The notes beneath the pieces are model-generated. The model did no database searches, was not told the DNA's origin, and worked only from the letters and a program-made list of their open reading frames with translations. From Schoenoplectus triqueter (taxonomy: Eukaryota; Streptophyta; Magnoliopsida; Poales; Cyperaceae), in the NCBI GenBank assembly GCA_964058805.1, contig CAXKVV010001905.1:1-38478 (forward strand): a stretch of DNA of 38,478 nucleotides, given 5' to 3'. Position numbers and translations under genes: made by a program. Positions 21,833 through 33,524 of the stretch are shown one piece after another. Position 1 is the first letter of the stretch. Each line of letters starts with the position of its first letter.

Positions 21833-24638
21833 TTACTTTACAACTTGACGTTTAGCAGCCTCAAGGGTGTTTTTGAGCAACATGGCAACAGTCATCGGGC
21901 CAACCCCACCAGGGACAGGTGTCAAGTATCCAGCCACCTTGCTTGCCTCGTTAAAATCTACATCACCCACCAGCCTATAGCCCCTTCTTTTGGTTGGATC
22001 ATCCACAGCATTCATCCCTACATCAATTACCGCTGCACCTGGCTTTATCCAATCTCCTTTGATCTACAATACAAACATTTTAAAAATTGTATAAATTCCC
22101 CAATGAGGTCAAGAATTTTATGTTCTCAATTAAGCATGCAGTCTTGACTCTTGAGAACCATTTCTTTCTTAATAGACATACTTTCATACAATTATTGTGA
22201 TTCTATGTTGTATCAAATTCTGACCCTATCCTAATTGTTTTTTATACTCGTTGCTACCATTCAATCGATTTCAAAAAATGCAGTCCTAAACTAACTGGAA
22301 ATAAACCATAAAAGGGACAACTAAATTTGATGTACCATAAAAGCTTGTCCGGCAGCAGCTATAATGATGTCAGCCTCACGTACAATGCTTTCGATATTTT
22401 CTGTGCGCGAATGAACAATGGTCACAGTTGCATCAGCTTTCAGCAGAAGCAATGAGACCGGTAAGCCAACTATGTTGCTCCGTCCAACAACAACCGCTCT
22501 CTTTCCCTTGAGGATAACACCACTTCGTGCTAAGAGCTCAAGACAACCCTTCAGAAAAGAAACAATTTAGAACAATGTTAGGGATTAGCCAAAAGGAAAG
22601 GTCCCGCTAAATTTAATGATCTCTTTAACATTTGTTCTCTATGTGAAAAAAGATCCAAGATAAATGAGCATGAAGTTTGTGAAAATGGAAATTTATATTG
22701 GTGGAAAGACAACAAACACGGCACCTTGAAGTATAGAACCAGATCTCATAGCTTTTACTAATACAACAACAAAGCGCTAGAAATGAAACCAATTAGAAAT
22801 CATAGACATCAGAGATCTCAAATATCAAAAACTCCGAAAACTAGTACATATACTGAGTTTACAGTAAATAATCCGATCAAGATACTGAATTTACAGAAGA
22901 AAATACAATAAACACCTTAGGGGTGCAAGGGACAAAGAGGGGTTCTCTCCCTTTCATAGCAAGTTTTCCAATATTCAGCGGATGAAATCCATCTACATCT
23001 TTTTCTATGCTTATCTCTCCTAATACTCTCTCCTCATTTATATGCTTTGGCAATGGCAGCTGAATCAATATACCTAATTAGTTTTAAGCAGAAAAGGAAA
23101 AAAAAGAAAACAATATGTCAGTTTTTGAGCCCACCTAAGAGCTTTGAATTGAGTTTTTCTTGAGACTTGGATATTTAAGGTCCCACTGGAAGAGTACAAC
23201 AGAATATAAATAAGATTAGCATGTAAAGAAGCTAAAAATTTAGAAAGCTTATCTCAGGTTCCTTTTGCCAAGAACCTGAATGAACAAGCGAGCCATTAAT
23301 ATATTAGACCAGGCCATTAAACAAAAGCAAACCACAATAAGATACAATTGTAAAATACTATTTTTTTCTACTCAAACATAAAATTCTCCAAGTCTAAAAT
23401 TTTAAATGAACTGGAAAATAATAAAGAAACAAGATAACACACAGCAAAGCAACCTGCCTAATGCTAAAGACTTGACTGAGCAAAGAAACACAATATTTAA
23501 TGATCAGAACAACGCTGGCCAGCACCACCCCAATCAAGTATAGTACCAGGAATATGGTTGTACGCAGTGGAGTACAAAAGTTCATCACAGTGTGTGTAAG
23601 TACAGCCATTGCCATACTGCCAACCATCATCACTATTGCAACCAGTAAATACCAGACGGATTCAGGCCGTAACTATGCATCCAACACAAGAATTTGTAAA
23701 TATTTTTGGAGGCATTGACTGGTGTTGATTTATACCACATGTACTCAGGTCAATACCAGTATGGTAAATAAAAGCAAAAAACATCAAACCTACCATGTAC
23801 ATCAGGGTTGGCATTGAGCTGGCGAACCTGGTCCACAAGTTCTGATTCTGAGATGGACTCAGGGAAGTCTACATCAATGGAGCGAATGCCAGCCTCAGCA
23901 CAAGCCTTCCTCTTAGTTGAGACATAGGTTTGAGAATCTTTATCAGTACCAACTATCACCACTGCCAACCCTGGCACCTTTTCAGCAAGCAAATTTATAC
24001 CATGTTACTGAAAAATAAATAATTGCCATATTTGATTATGAACCCTAAAATATTTCTAGTCATCAAAACAACTTCTTGTTTATAAATAACTGTTTTATTA
24101 GTTGATGATCGAGATCTCCATCTTGGAACCAAAAGGGAGATCTGAGATAGGACTTGACTCTATCCACTGGAATTATCTGGAGAGAGTGGAACAGAAAAAC
24201 CCTCAAATTTGAGGCTCTCACAGGGCTTGACCTGTTATTTTTAGTTGATAGGGATTCTATGTATCGTGGTATTATAATCTAATTCGTCTTTCTCTCTCTC
24301 ATTTGTAAAATATTGCTGTACAATCAACCCCGCCTTGTTAAACCTCCTTCATTTGTTATTAAAATACTGCAGTACGCCGCTGCTACTTTCCACCAAAACG
24401 ATGTCCTGTTAACCTCATAATACAATATTCTGGCTGCACCTCTTGTGGAGGAATCAGGGTTTACCAGAATAGTAACAAATTGCAGTATCTACTAGCTTTT
24501 ATTGAGCAGCGCCATTGGAGAGAAGAAGAGGTAGAGAGATCGTACCAAATTATGGTTGGAGGAGAGGGATTTGACCTCAGTGGCAATGCCATCTCGGATC
24601 GATTGAGCGATAGCCTTGCCATCGATGATCGTCGCCAT
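21833..24638 (-). CDS. FOLD: Bifunctional methylenetetrahydrofolate dehydrogenase/cyclohydrolase (FolD, five exons)
   Basis: Interconverts 5,10-methylene-, 5,10-methenyl- and 10-formyl-tetrahydrofolate with NADP+, supplying one-carbon units. Minus-strand exons: 24638-24546, 23977-23794, 23073-22916, 22548-22336, 22063-21833; all joins are GT/AG and in frame, giving about 292 residues, as expected for the cytosolic plant form. Seen: [12 protein letters not shown] at the start, catalytic pair Tyr49/Lys53 in [33 protein letters not shown] with the conserved Asp, PCTPKG, dinucleotide-binding [11 protein letters not shown] (166-176), and the family signature [10 protein letters not shown] (265-274). 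The N-terminus is short with no transit peptide, pointing to the cytosol, close to Arabidopsis FOLD2. A frame inside intron 2 encodes an unrelated hydrophobic stretch and is taken as intronic. The gene looks intact. Confidence 0.95.
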
Positions 24639-24896
24639 AGCTGATCTATGGTTTTGGAATGAATGCCTCTAAGAGAAACAGAGAGAGTTGAGTGGAACTG
24701 GAGAGCACAGTAGCAGAGAGGATGAGATTAGGTTAGATCCGGGTCGGCTGTGGATGAGATCATTGAAAAGGATGTCGGATGAGTCGGATCGGATCTAATC
24801 AGGTCAAGATCCGAATGCAACACAAAAAATATTTTAGAGCAGATATTGGTCTTTGGGTTTGTGATCTTTCGAAACAAATTGTGGTCGAGGTTGGGT
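24639..24896. other. FolD 5' leader and proximal promoter
   Basis: Purine-rich leader-like stretch (GAGAG words) followed by several GATC/GGATC words at about 24737-24812. No defined box assigned. Confidence 0.35.
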
Positions 24897-25049
24897 TTTA
24901 AAACTTCATCATATACAGTGTTACTTATATTTCTCTAACTCGTTTAAAACTTGATCATATACAGTGTTACTTTTATTTCTCTAACTCGTTTAAAACTTGA
25001 TCATATACAGTGTTACTTTTATTTCTCTAACTCGTTTAAAACTTGATCT
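24897..25049. repeat. 46-base tandem repeat, about 3.3 copies
   Basis: Units start at 24897, 24943 and 24989 with a partial at 25035. Each reads TTTAAAACTT(G/C)ATCATATA, then CAGTGTTACTT and ATTTCTCTAACTCG. Copies 2 and 3 look identical; copy 1 differs at two positions. It lies 260-410 bases upstream of the FolD ATG. Confidence 0.95.
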
Positions 25050-26511
25050 TTACTGTTTTTGTCTTCTTTAGATGTGAAATCACAAGAAACGACTGATAAT
25101 ACAAGCCGCGAAAATGGGGCACCTAATTCGTCTGATTTTATCACACAACACCGCTCGTCTTAATTCATGAAAAAGAAAAAAAAATCCCACTAGTCCATAT
25201 TCTCTGTCAGGTCTAGGAGTGTCACTACGGTATGATCGAATGGAAATATTTTTATTATTATATTTATATATAATTATTTTTATTTTTATTTTATCTTTAT
25301 CTATTAAAATTAAACTTATTTATATTATATCTTTATATGTTAAAATAAATAATTAACTAAATAGTAACGGGTGTTAACAAATAATACTAATATATTACTC
25401 AATTTATCATAATTTATATAAAAAATATATATATAAACTCATTTTTTACATACAAATATATTTTTATTTTGTTAATATAAAATCAAAATATAACTATACA
25501 ATCAATTCTAACTTGAGTCATTTCAAAATAAATAAATTGAAAAATATAACATCTCTTATCAAACTTTTTAACGAGAAAATAAAATATATTAAAATTAAAA
25601 ATAATAGCTTATCTAAAATAAAATCTTATATTATCTCATTCAATCATTTTAATAAGTACTCTACTAAATATTATTTAAAAATTATAATTTATAAAATAGT
25701 TAAATTTAGAGAAGATAATAATTATAATTCATAATAATTAAGACACAAAACTCGGGATAACTAACAAAAAAAATATTACATGAGATAGTTATTTGGAAAA
25801 AATTAAGTTATTTTTTTTAATAATTTATCTTATAGAGCAAAGCGGGTATGAAATGATCTTTACTTATACCCTTATCCATTTACATAACAAAAAAAAATTA
25901 TGCTTACCCCTATCAAATAAATTAACGAAAAAAATATTTATCCATATATATCTTATCGAACACGATATAAATCAGATAACAAATAAATGAATAAAAGGGT
26001 ATCATTAATGACCAGTGAGGTCCGGACTGTCTTAACTATATTAGAGACAAAAAAAATATATTACGGTGATTATTTAGGTTTACGGAATGGACACTTATCC
26101 ATGAAATACTAAAAAGATCTTAGTACCCAAAAAAACAAAAAATAATAATAATAATAATCGAAAGAAAAGAAGAGGAGGACGGAACTTTTATTTCTGCCGA
26201 TTTTAACGTCCTGCTTATTGGTATGTGATACATTAATTAGCACCGTGCTAGATTCATAATGAAAGGGGATTCAGAAGTTGTAAACAAATAAAAAACGATA
26301 GCTACAAATATTTATCTTTTTGCAAATAATGAAAGGTCAAAATGAGGGGAAAAAGGTTATATTCTTAATATCTTATGAGTAATTTTTTATGTAATTTAGA
26401 TTTTATTTAATATTTTGTCAAATGTTTTAAAAATGAATGATAAAACTTACATAAATTTTCATCATTTTTAATGCATATAATATAGAGTTTGACTAATATG
26501 AAAATATTTAT
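25050..26511. other. Very AT-rich intergenic DNA
   Basis: Open frames here (such as about 70 aa at 25513-25734) are made almost only of Lys, Asn, Ile, Tyr and Phe codons and reflect composition. No gene or clear element seen. Confidence 0.5.
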
Positions 26512-26846
26512 ATTTTGGCCCGAAATGTATGCGGCTCAAATTATATAATATGTCCGAAATTCTTACTTATTATGTCATTAAATTCTTCATATGAAAATAG
26601 TAGAGATACAAAAAAATAGAAGTATATATTATGAATTTTTTGAAAATAATATATAAAAATTCAATACTTCATTATTATTTTAGAACTAATTTTCAAAAAT
26701 CTAAAATAAATATTTAAAAAATTCTAAAAAATGAAAAAGAAATTGTATTTCCTAGTATTTTATATGAAGAAATTAATGAGAATGATAAATCAAAATTTGA
26801 AACATATTACAATATAATTTGAGCCACGTTCACTCTCAGTCAAAAT
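26512..26846. mobile_element. Foldback MITE, diverged relative of the one at 7541-7963
   Basis: Arms pair across the element: the tips TATTTTGG / TATTTTGA, then GGCTCAAATTATAT, then GTCATTAAATTCTTCATAT against CTCATTAATTTCTTCATAT, then GAGATACA / GAAATACA. The centre (TTATTTTAGAACTAATTTTC) matches the loop region of the 7541 element (TTATTTTTAGAGCTGATTTT). No coding sequence. Confidence 0.8.
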
Positions 26847-27275
26847 ACAAATGTTTTCTAGAAATGAAAATGACTTTTTGGTTGTTAAAGTGATCAAAGT
26901 AATTGCTGTTTTGTTAAGTATCTCCATTAAAAAAAATCTTCTTTCCCTAAAGACCTAAAACACAATGTGCATCACAGGGCTAGCTATAACTAAAATCTTC
27001 TCGATTGTCATTACACTTTGTGGATTGATAAAATTTGTATAGACTATCTTTGCACATTCCCGGACTCTTCAGCTTAGGTTTTTTCGTCAATTTTTTTTAA
27101 TGTTCTTTTAGAAATAGAATATAAATTTAAATGTTAGGTTCCACATTTGGGGATAAAAAAAGTTATTTACTTTGGTATTATTTATTTCTTTATTTATACT
27201 TCTGTGACTCTATGAGCGCTACGAGATGCGAAGCAAAAAGTTTTTTTGGATTGTTTTTAATGATTTAAATTTATA
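26847..27275. other. AT-rich spacer
   Basis: No gene or repeat recognised. Confidence 0.4.
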
Positions 27276-27628
27276 CTAGCTATGTACCACGTTAAAGCTT
27301 AACGTGAATTTTTTTATTTAGATATAGAAAAATATACATAATAATATGTACGTCATTCTAATATAGAAAAGATCAATAAATGTAAGATCAATTATAGATA
27401 CTATATCAGATATAATCTCGTATAATTTCTCTCAACATTTAATTCTCTTCCTCATATATGACAAAGAAATAAAAAATATATAAAATAATAGATGCTATCG
27501 TGTTCGTCTGATTAGTCAAAATTAATGTAAATCATTAGATGAAGAGTATTTTGGGATATAAAAAATTTGAAGGAAATGATAAAAAATGGACTCGTCCAAT
27601 TATTAGCTGATTTATATAATAGTATAGA
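27276..27628 (-). mobile_element. Short non-autonomous Helitron
   Basis: Read on the minus strand it begins A|TCTATACTATTATATAA and ends with a perfect 8-bp hairpin CACGTTAA-GCT-TTAACGTG (27288-27306), eight spacer bases and CTAG|T. This is the Helitron plan: 5' TC, a 3' hairpin shortly before CTRR, insertion between A and T, and no terminal inverted repeats. At about 350 bases it carries no Rep/Hel gene. The 5' tip could be six bases further out (27634). Confidence 0.75.
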
Positions 27629-28024
27629 TATAGATATTGAACGAATATCGATGCATGTTTCAAGGTCAAACTTATTTTGAGAGCTTGATTTTATCTTTTT
27701 ATAAAAAAAAAACTTCTAATTCGGAATTTGTTGTGAAATGTACGTCAGATGGAGTTATTTTAAGATTCATATCAATGTTTAAGATTTCATGATAACTAAC
27801 TCCAAAAAAACACAAGATATCATCTGACAGTATTTTTGACATAACACTCAACAATTTAATCTTTCTTAATTTCCTCCTTAATTGCAACATAATTATTTGC
27901 ACTATGGAAAGCACTATTTTTCGTGCTATCGATTCTTCTGATCATCACAATAATTGTACAAGAGATCGGCGTGTTAAGTTATTATATGTGCTCAATAATA
28001 ATCGATATAACTCAAAAATAAAAG
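27629..28024. other. AT-rich spacer
   Basis: One minus-strand open frame of about 70 aa (27699-27914) has no recognisable domain and biased composition; not called as a gene. Confidence 0.4.
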
Positions 28025-28231
28025 AGAAGGGATCGGTTGACAATGTGTTATTTTGATAACTTTGATAATGGATTTCTAAATGAATACAAAAAAAAAATAA
28101 AAAAAATTATAGATGTGTTATTCTACCTTTAGATTGATGGTCATTTAAATTTCATACAATTTTATTATCATTTGATAGTCCATCAAAGACCATCAAATTT
28201 TCATGCAATTTACAATGGTTTCAATTTAACG
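28025..28231. mobile_element. Half-copy of a Mutator-like MITE, fused to the end of the HMA gene
   Basis: It matches the left arm and centre of the intact element at 30788-31172: TTGACAATGTGTTATTTTGA at the tip, TTAGATTGATGGTCATTTAA, CAATTTTATTATCATTTGAT, then TTCAATTTAACGG. The match stops abruptly at about 28231 and the right arm is missing. The stop codon of the neighbouring HMA-protein gene (28221-28223) lies inside this matched stretch. Confidence 0.7.
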
Positions 28232-30362
28232 GCACAGTTGTCACCACAACCGGTGGATAGAAGCAGCTTCCGTTGTATGCAGTACCTGAAGGTGGGGCCA
28301 CTTCATGTGGATGATTATATGATCCACCAAAACTCGCACTGGGTTGTGCTGCACTATAACTTACGACAAAGGATGGTACATGTGGAACAGCGCCACCAGG
28401 ATAACCAATTGAATCCAGGTGTGCTCCGGCACCACCACCAACAAAACCATGACTCACAATGGCATTAACTGGCATCTCCTGTGTGTTTGATTCAGTGCCT
28501 TCATTGCCAGCATTGTTGCTACCATTATTCATATTATTGTTACTATTATTGTTGTTGCTGCTGTTGCTGTTATTGTTCTTCTTTTTCTTTTTCTTTTTTT
28601 TGCCACCACTTCCAGGTCCACCACCAACCTGCTGGGTGATCTGAGGTGGATTTGGTGGTGGATTTGGAGTAAAAATGGGATTCTGAATAATAGTAACAGC
28701 ACCGCCTTCAGGTTTCTTCTCATTATCTCTTTCTTGTTCTGGTTGCTCAGTGTGTTCTTCAGGGGATGCTTCATCAGATAAACTAGCTTGCTGCTGTTCA
28801 GAATTCTCATTTGGTTTCTGAGGCTCGGTTGGGTTATTGTTGTTGGTTTTCTTCTTATTCTTGTTCTTCTTGCCGCCTCCACCACCACCACCACAACTTG
28901 GTGGATTTTGATTGAGTGGCTCAGGCCAGAGCTCTGCATGTTTTCCCATTTTGTTAAGCTTTCTTACAAGGCTGTTCGGGTCCACATTGCCAATCACAGT
29001 AACCTTTTGTTGCTGGATGTCTATTGTGGTATGATAGACACCTATAAAGAAAATTTCAGAAATTAATTAGTTTCTTGTAGGGAAAGTAGTGAACTTCTCA
29101 AGAGACCAGAGCATGCAGGATGCCAAAATGAAACAAATTTAATTTTAAAGCGTAATTTAAAAAAATAAAAATAAAAAAAAATTTAAGTGTTCTTGATCAA
29201 ATAAAGCAGACAGTACTGTACCATTTATACTGAAATAAACAGAACCTAAATTACAAATTGATCAAACATAGGCTATAGAGCCTATAATTAACCGGAGTAA
29301 TAATTAAAAAGAAAGGTTCACAAAGCTTTCTTGTAATGCATATTCATTATTGGACCCAACTCCCAGAAATACATATATGGAATTCAATGCTTTTAAAGAT
29401 GCCAGATGGTGGGATATAGCATTTTTTTTTTACTTTTAGAGATGCCAAATAGTAAAGGACTGCTGGCTAATTTGCTTATGATAAAGAGATATGGTTGCTA
29501 AGCATGGATGCAGTAGTGATTAAACTATTTTTTAGTTGGGTGAGCTCGTGAGAAGTATTCCATAAGCATCTTTTTTTTTTCCTAATTTAAAAAAGTAAAC
29601 AGATTAGGACATTTAACCAATCCAATAGGCAGAATGTTGGCTTAAAATAAATAAATAAAAAATAGAGATAGCGGTACACTTTTGGACTTCAATTTTTATA
29701 GTCAACTACCTATACATTTAGATTTCTAAACGGGCGCCTTAACCTGAAATCCATCAGTTAGCCATGATAACACAGCAATTGATGCTCAAATGGAGGCGGC
29801 GAAAGCAAAGTAGAACTAGCATTTGAAAAGCTTGGTATGTGATTAGTAATTTTTGGCGCTATGGACTTAATGCCAGATTTTGGTATGTTCTTGTCACAAG
29901 CTCAACTGTGATATATGCTTCCTTATAACAAAATATACTGGTGTTTATGACGAATATTCTTTTTTTTTCCAGAAAATTTGGGGGAAAATTTTCAATCGAA
30001 AGTTTAGAAAACGCAGCATTAAATTCTCTGATCAGGAAACTAATTTGTGCTTCCTGTTTGTACTATTGTGCTACCTTCTATGCTTTGAAGCACCTTCTTC
30101 ACCTTCCTTTTGCAACCTTCACAGTGTATTGACACCTTCAAAGCCGAGGTCTGAGGACAACAAATAAAAGAAAAACACTATAAGGACATTCAGTTAACTA
30201 CCCATTCTCTCAAAAGCCTCAAAGAGATATACTTTTCAAAAGTAAAAGAAAAAATTAATTGCCACAGAGTATAACTGTACAAGTTAACAGAGCCTTGAGA
30301 GAGAAGAGGAGGAGAGAAACCTGGTACTTCAGTGGTTCCGGGCCTTCTTGAACAGATGCCAT
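28221..30362 (-). CDS. Heavy-metal-associated (HMA) domain protein, HIPP-like but without a CaaX box
   Basis: Plant metallochaperone-like protein. Minus-strand exons: 30362-30321, 30150-30075, 29041-28221; splices keep frame, giving about 312 residues. The HMA domain (about 17-80) carries the metal-binding CEGC (Cys24, Cys27) in VSIHCEGCKRKVKKVL, then KVTVIGNVDPNSLVRKL and KHAELWPEP, as in the HIPP family. The rest is low-complexity: Gly and Lys/Asn runs, an acidic Glu/Gln stretch, a second Lys/Asn/Ser block, and a Gly/Pro/Tyr-rich tail. HIPPs normally end in a farnesylated CaaX motif; this protein ends VVVTTVPLN, so membrane anchoring by a lipid is not predicted. The last three codons and the stop lie in MITE-like sequence, so the C-terminus may have been replaced. 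It could still be an HPP, the class naturally without CaaX. The basic runs could act in nuclear targeting. Confidence 0.85.
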
Positions 30363-30535
30363 GAGAGAGAGACGCACAAAGAGAGAGGCAGCCCCTGCCA
30401 AGCTTGAGAGTGAGAGTGAGATAGAGAGGACTGAGAAGCAGAGAGGAGAGGAGAGGAGAGATCTAGTGCTATAGAATATAAGAATGTACTTTTGGTGTTT
30501 CGAGTGCACTAGAGAGAGAGAGAGTGTGTGGTGGT
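30363..30535 (-). promoter_or_regulatory. GA-rich 5' leader/promoter of the HMA gene
   Basis: CT-rich on the coding strand: repeated GAGAGA tracts at about 30362-30373, 30405-30426, 30440-30460 and 30510-30523. Such (GA/CT)n stretches are common near plant transcription starts and are bound by BPC/GAGA-type factors; no TATA box assigned. Confidence 0.4.
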
Positions 30536-30787
30536 GTTACCAGTGTAGTACATGGGATTTGACATTGCGGAGGTGAAGATACGCAAATTTATTCTCAGTG
30601 GATTTTGCTGGTGGCCTTGGAAGAAACCTGAATTCATTATTTGGTCCTTGTATAAATAACAAAATTTGGAAAGTCAAAACGTTATACTCTTTTTTTTCCA
30701 ATGGTTTCTGCGTATTCTAATTCCGAAAAAGAACAAGAAATAACATCTGTCCGTCACTCAATTCTGAGTTAAGAGAGCTTTTAGTAT

Positions 30788-31172
30788 GGCTGGGGTTGAG
30801 TCGACAATGGGTTATTTTGATAATTTTGTCAATGAATATCTTAATACATACAAAAATTATCTTAAAAATGGAAAAAAATTATAAATATATTATTTCACTT
30901 ATAGATTGATTGTATTTTAAATTTTATATAATTTTATTATCATTTTATAGTTCATCAAAAATCATCAAAATTTATATAATTTATAAACGCTCCAATTTAA
31001 CGGTCTTAGATGGACTATCAAATGGTAATGAAATTAAATAAAATTTAGAACACTATCAATTTATAAATAAATAAAAAATCTTTATAATTTTTTATTTTAA
31101 GAAATTTTTTGTATTTATTTAAAAGTTTATTGTCAACATTATCAAAATAATCCATTGTCAAGGGATCACCGT
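30788..31172. mobile_element. Mutator-like MITE with 10-bp target duplication
   Basis: It is flanked by identical CTTTTAGTAT copies at 30778-30787 and 31173-31182. The long inverted arms run from GACAATGG(G/A)TTATTTTGAT at both tips inward to near the centre. No coding sequence. A 9-10 bp duplication plus long arms points to the Mutator superfamily. Confidence 0.8.
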
Positions 31173-31182
31173 CTTTTAGTAT

Positions 31183-33272
31183 ATTAATGTATGTCTCTAC
31201 AAAACGATTAATTATTCAATTCATTCGGATTTTATGGATTACTGGAAGTATATGAGACCTATTTCTAACATCAAACCGTAATTAGTTAATGACATGCTAT
31301 AAAATTCAAGCACGTGCTGTAAAAAAATATTTGTTTATCTATAATAAATTATTAGATTTGAAATTTTAATGGCACTAACGATCCTTGATACGTCAATCAA
31401 CAATATCAAATTTACATGAAATTTAGTTCCAATTAATCCAATTAATGTGCCTATAAATTTACTTTCAATCTAAATTTTATTTGACACATTTTATTGTCAA
31501 AACAATCATTGTCAAAAAGTTGAGGTATGTATTAAACATTTGATTTTTTTTTGTTGCCATTGATATATGATTGAACATGTGATCTTTTACACATAATAAC
31601 ATTAACTTAAATCGTGTTAGATTTGATTTTCATTAAATCATCTTCATAAGGGACACGAATCATTGGTTTAACCAATTGTGCTAGATTTGATTCCATAAAT
31701 TATGCTTATGCAGAAGATGAATCTAGTGTAAAATGAATGCAACTCAAAATTGCTCCAAATTCACGTCAGATTTTTTCTCTATACGCTTTTGTCTTTCCGA
31801 CAGAGACAATTAAGAAGTTTATATCTTTATGAATCATAATAAGTAATAGCATGCTCTTTTTTCAATTCTTTCGGACAAAAGTGATTCAAAACCAAGTTTC
31901 ATTCCCGAAAATATCATACGAAACTAAACTAGAAAATCCAACCATAGAACTCTAGACATGAGAAACAGCGTTTTCTCTTTTACAGAATTTGAAGCGTCAA
32001 TGTCAATAACAGTAAAATTACCAAAAGGTCCTTCAAATTATCAGAAATCCTAAACTCTCCACAGTGTTAAACTGGTTTCTGGATCAGATATTCAAGGTAG
32101 TATCTGTATTTTTCTGGTCTTACTGTCTTAATTGACGAATCTCATTGGCACATCATCAACCTAAATATAATACTGCTAGTTATCCTAACCAGGAATCACC
32201 GGTCTCATTATATGTGCAGCATTCATTATTTTTCTTATAACTTCAAATTTCTTGAATGTTTATAAAGGATCTTTATTTGAGTTTTGAATCTTTGATCTCC
32301 CACACAGAAGCATTCATCCTAATTCCTAACTATGAGTTTTAAGCAATATGGTTGTCACGGTTAACAAAGAAGTTTGTTATCAATGTATATATATAACATT
32401 ATTACCTATCTTTTTCATTTTTATATGATTTAAAATTTTAGGAAATACTTATATTGTTTACTGACAAAATTTCAATCAGTTTTACTCTGTATCTAAGCCT
32501 GCCTTGCCACTTTGCACAGCTCAGAGAAGTTTAAAGCATTGGTTTAACTTCGAAATCCAAACTTCTAATGAACTAGGGATACACTACAGTACATGACGCT
32601 CTTTAACGGATAATAGGATAATATGAATTAATTTATCTATTTAGTTGAAATGGTAAAAACCCAATTACATTATATATGTACTTGTACTTTATTAGTATAT
32701 AGCAACAGAAAATTATTTTCAACAACAATAAACGTTATCTTTAATTAAACATTTTTAGATGACAAAAGGCAAAGAGAATCAAGTTCATGCTTATATAGTT
32801 GATGATGTCCGTTCTCTTTAATTTGCATCTTTATATCTTACTTCTATGAAAGGCGCTGAAGGAAAAGAAGTTTCTTACTGTTCCATTTGCACGAAAAGGT
32901 CATCTTTTATAAATTATTAATAATTTTTCCTAAAGAAAATAAAAAAAAGGAGCTACTGATAGATTCTTTTCTGAATCGGTTCCTTTTGACCTTTGAGCAT
33001 ATCTTCCTTGCATGTATTTGGATATTAGAGTCTATAACTAACTCGGCTCCTTTGCAAAGTTTTTTGCTCTCCAAGTAGCAGTAACTCGACTAAAGAATAC
33101 TGCTTACCTGGAAAGTAATGCAATAGCAATGTTAATTAATATACATTATAATTTGTCTCCAAATAATTGATTCCACCTAGAAACTAATACATCATGGCAT
33201 CCAAAATTTTAAACTCACTCCTAAAATTATCCAAAAACCACCTAAGAACAGAGGGACTCCAAGGTAAGTAAA
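31183..33272. other. AT-rich intergenic DNA without a recognised gene
   Basis: No reading frame with a known domain. A stretch ending at about 31520 (TTTTATTGTCAAAACAATCA then TTGTCAAAAAGTTGAGG) resembles a right arm tip of the neighbouring MITE and may be a worn copy. Otherwise nothing seen. Confidence 0.4.
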
Positions 33273-33327
33273 TTTACTGGTAGTATGCTATTAAAATATC
33301 TGTTTACTGGTAGTATGCTATTAAAAT
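33273..33327. repeat. 25-base direct repeat at the retrotransposon edge
   Basis: TTTACTGGTAGTATGCTATT plus AAAAT occurs at 33273-33297 and again at 33303-33327. The second copy continues into sequence matching the 3' LTR. Confidence 0.9.
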
Positions 33328-33505
33328 GCATAAAATTATACGAATATCATAGAGAAATTAAATAATTGTGTGTGTTTGTAATTCTAATTAAAGTTCAATA
33401 GAAATAGTTTGAAAGCTTATTGAAAGATTTTTTTTATTCTAATAACATATTATTCAAGTGTGTTTTAAGAGACTGAGCGAGCACCTATTGATCGAAGTAA
33501 AAATC
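33303..33505 (+). repeat. Truncated 5' LTR
   Basis: Matches about 36715-36930 of the 3' LTR: GAGAAATTAAA(T/C)AATT(G/A)TGTG, TAGAAATAGTTTGAAAG and CTGA(G/A)CGAGCACCTA. The first 230 or so bases of the LTR are missing. Confidence 0.75.
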
Positions 33506-33510
33506 AAAGA

Positions 33511-33524
33511 TTGGTATCATAGCT
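33511..33524 (+). other. Primer-binding site (initiator methionine tRNA type)
   Basis: TTGGTATCATAGCT directly after the LTR; plant copia elements usually have TGGTATCAGAGC here, complementary to the 3' end of tRNA-iMet. Confidence 0.7.

Noticed and set aside
23394..23633. 79-aa hydrophobic frame in FolD intron 2
   Set aside because: Lies wholly within an intron, has no partner domain, and hydrophobic runs arise easily from AT-rich DNA.
24737..24812. Clustered GGATC/GATCC words upstream of FolD
   Set aside because: Resemble the GGGTCGGGT repeat at 19134-19543 only loosely; too short to call an element.
25513..25990. Two Lys/Ile/Asn-rich frames
   Set aside because: Composition-driven in extremely AT-rich DNA, no domain.
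28459..28939. Open frames on the opposite strand or other frame of the HMA protein exon (poly-Leu, poly-Arg/Lys)
   Set aside because: Shadows of the Gly/Asn/Lys-rich low-complexity coding sequence.
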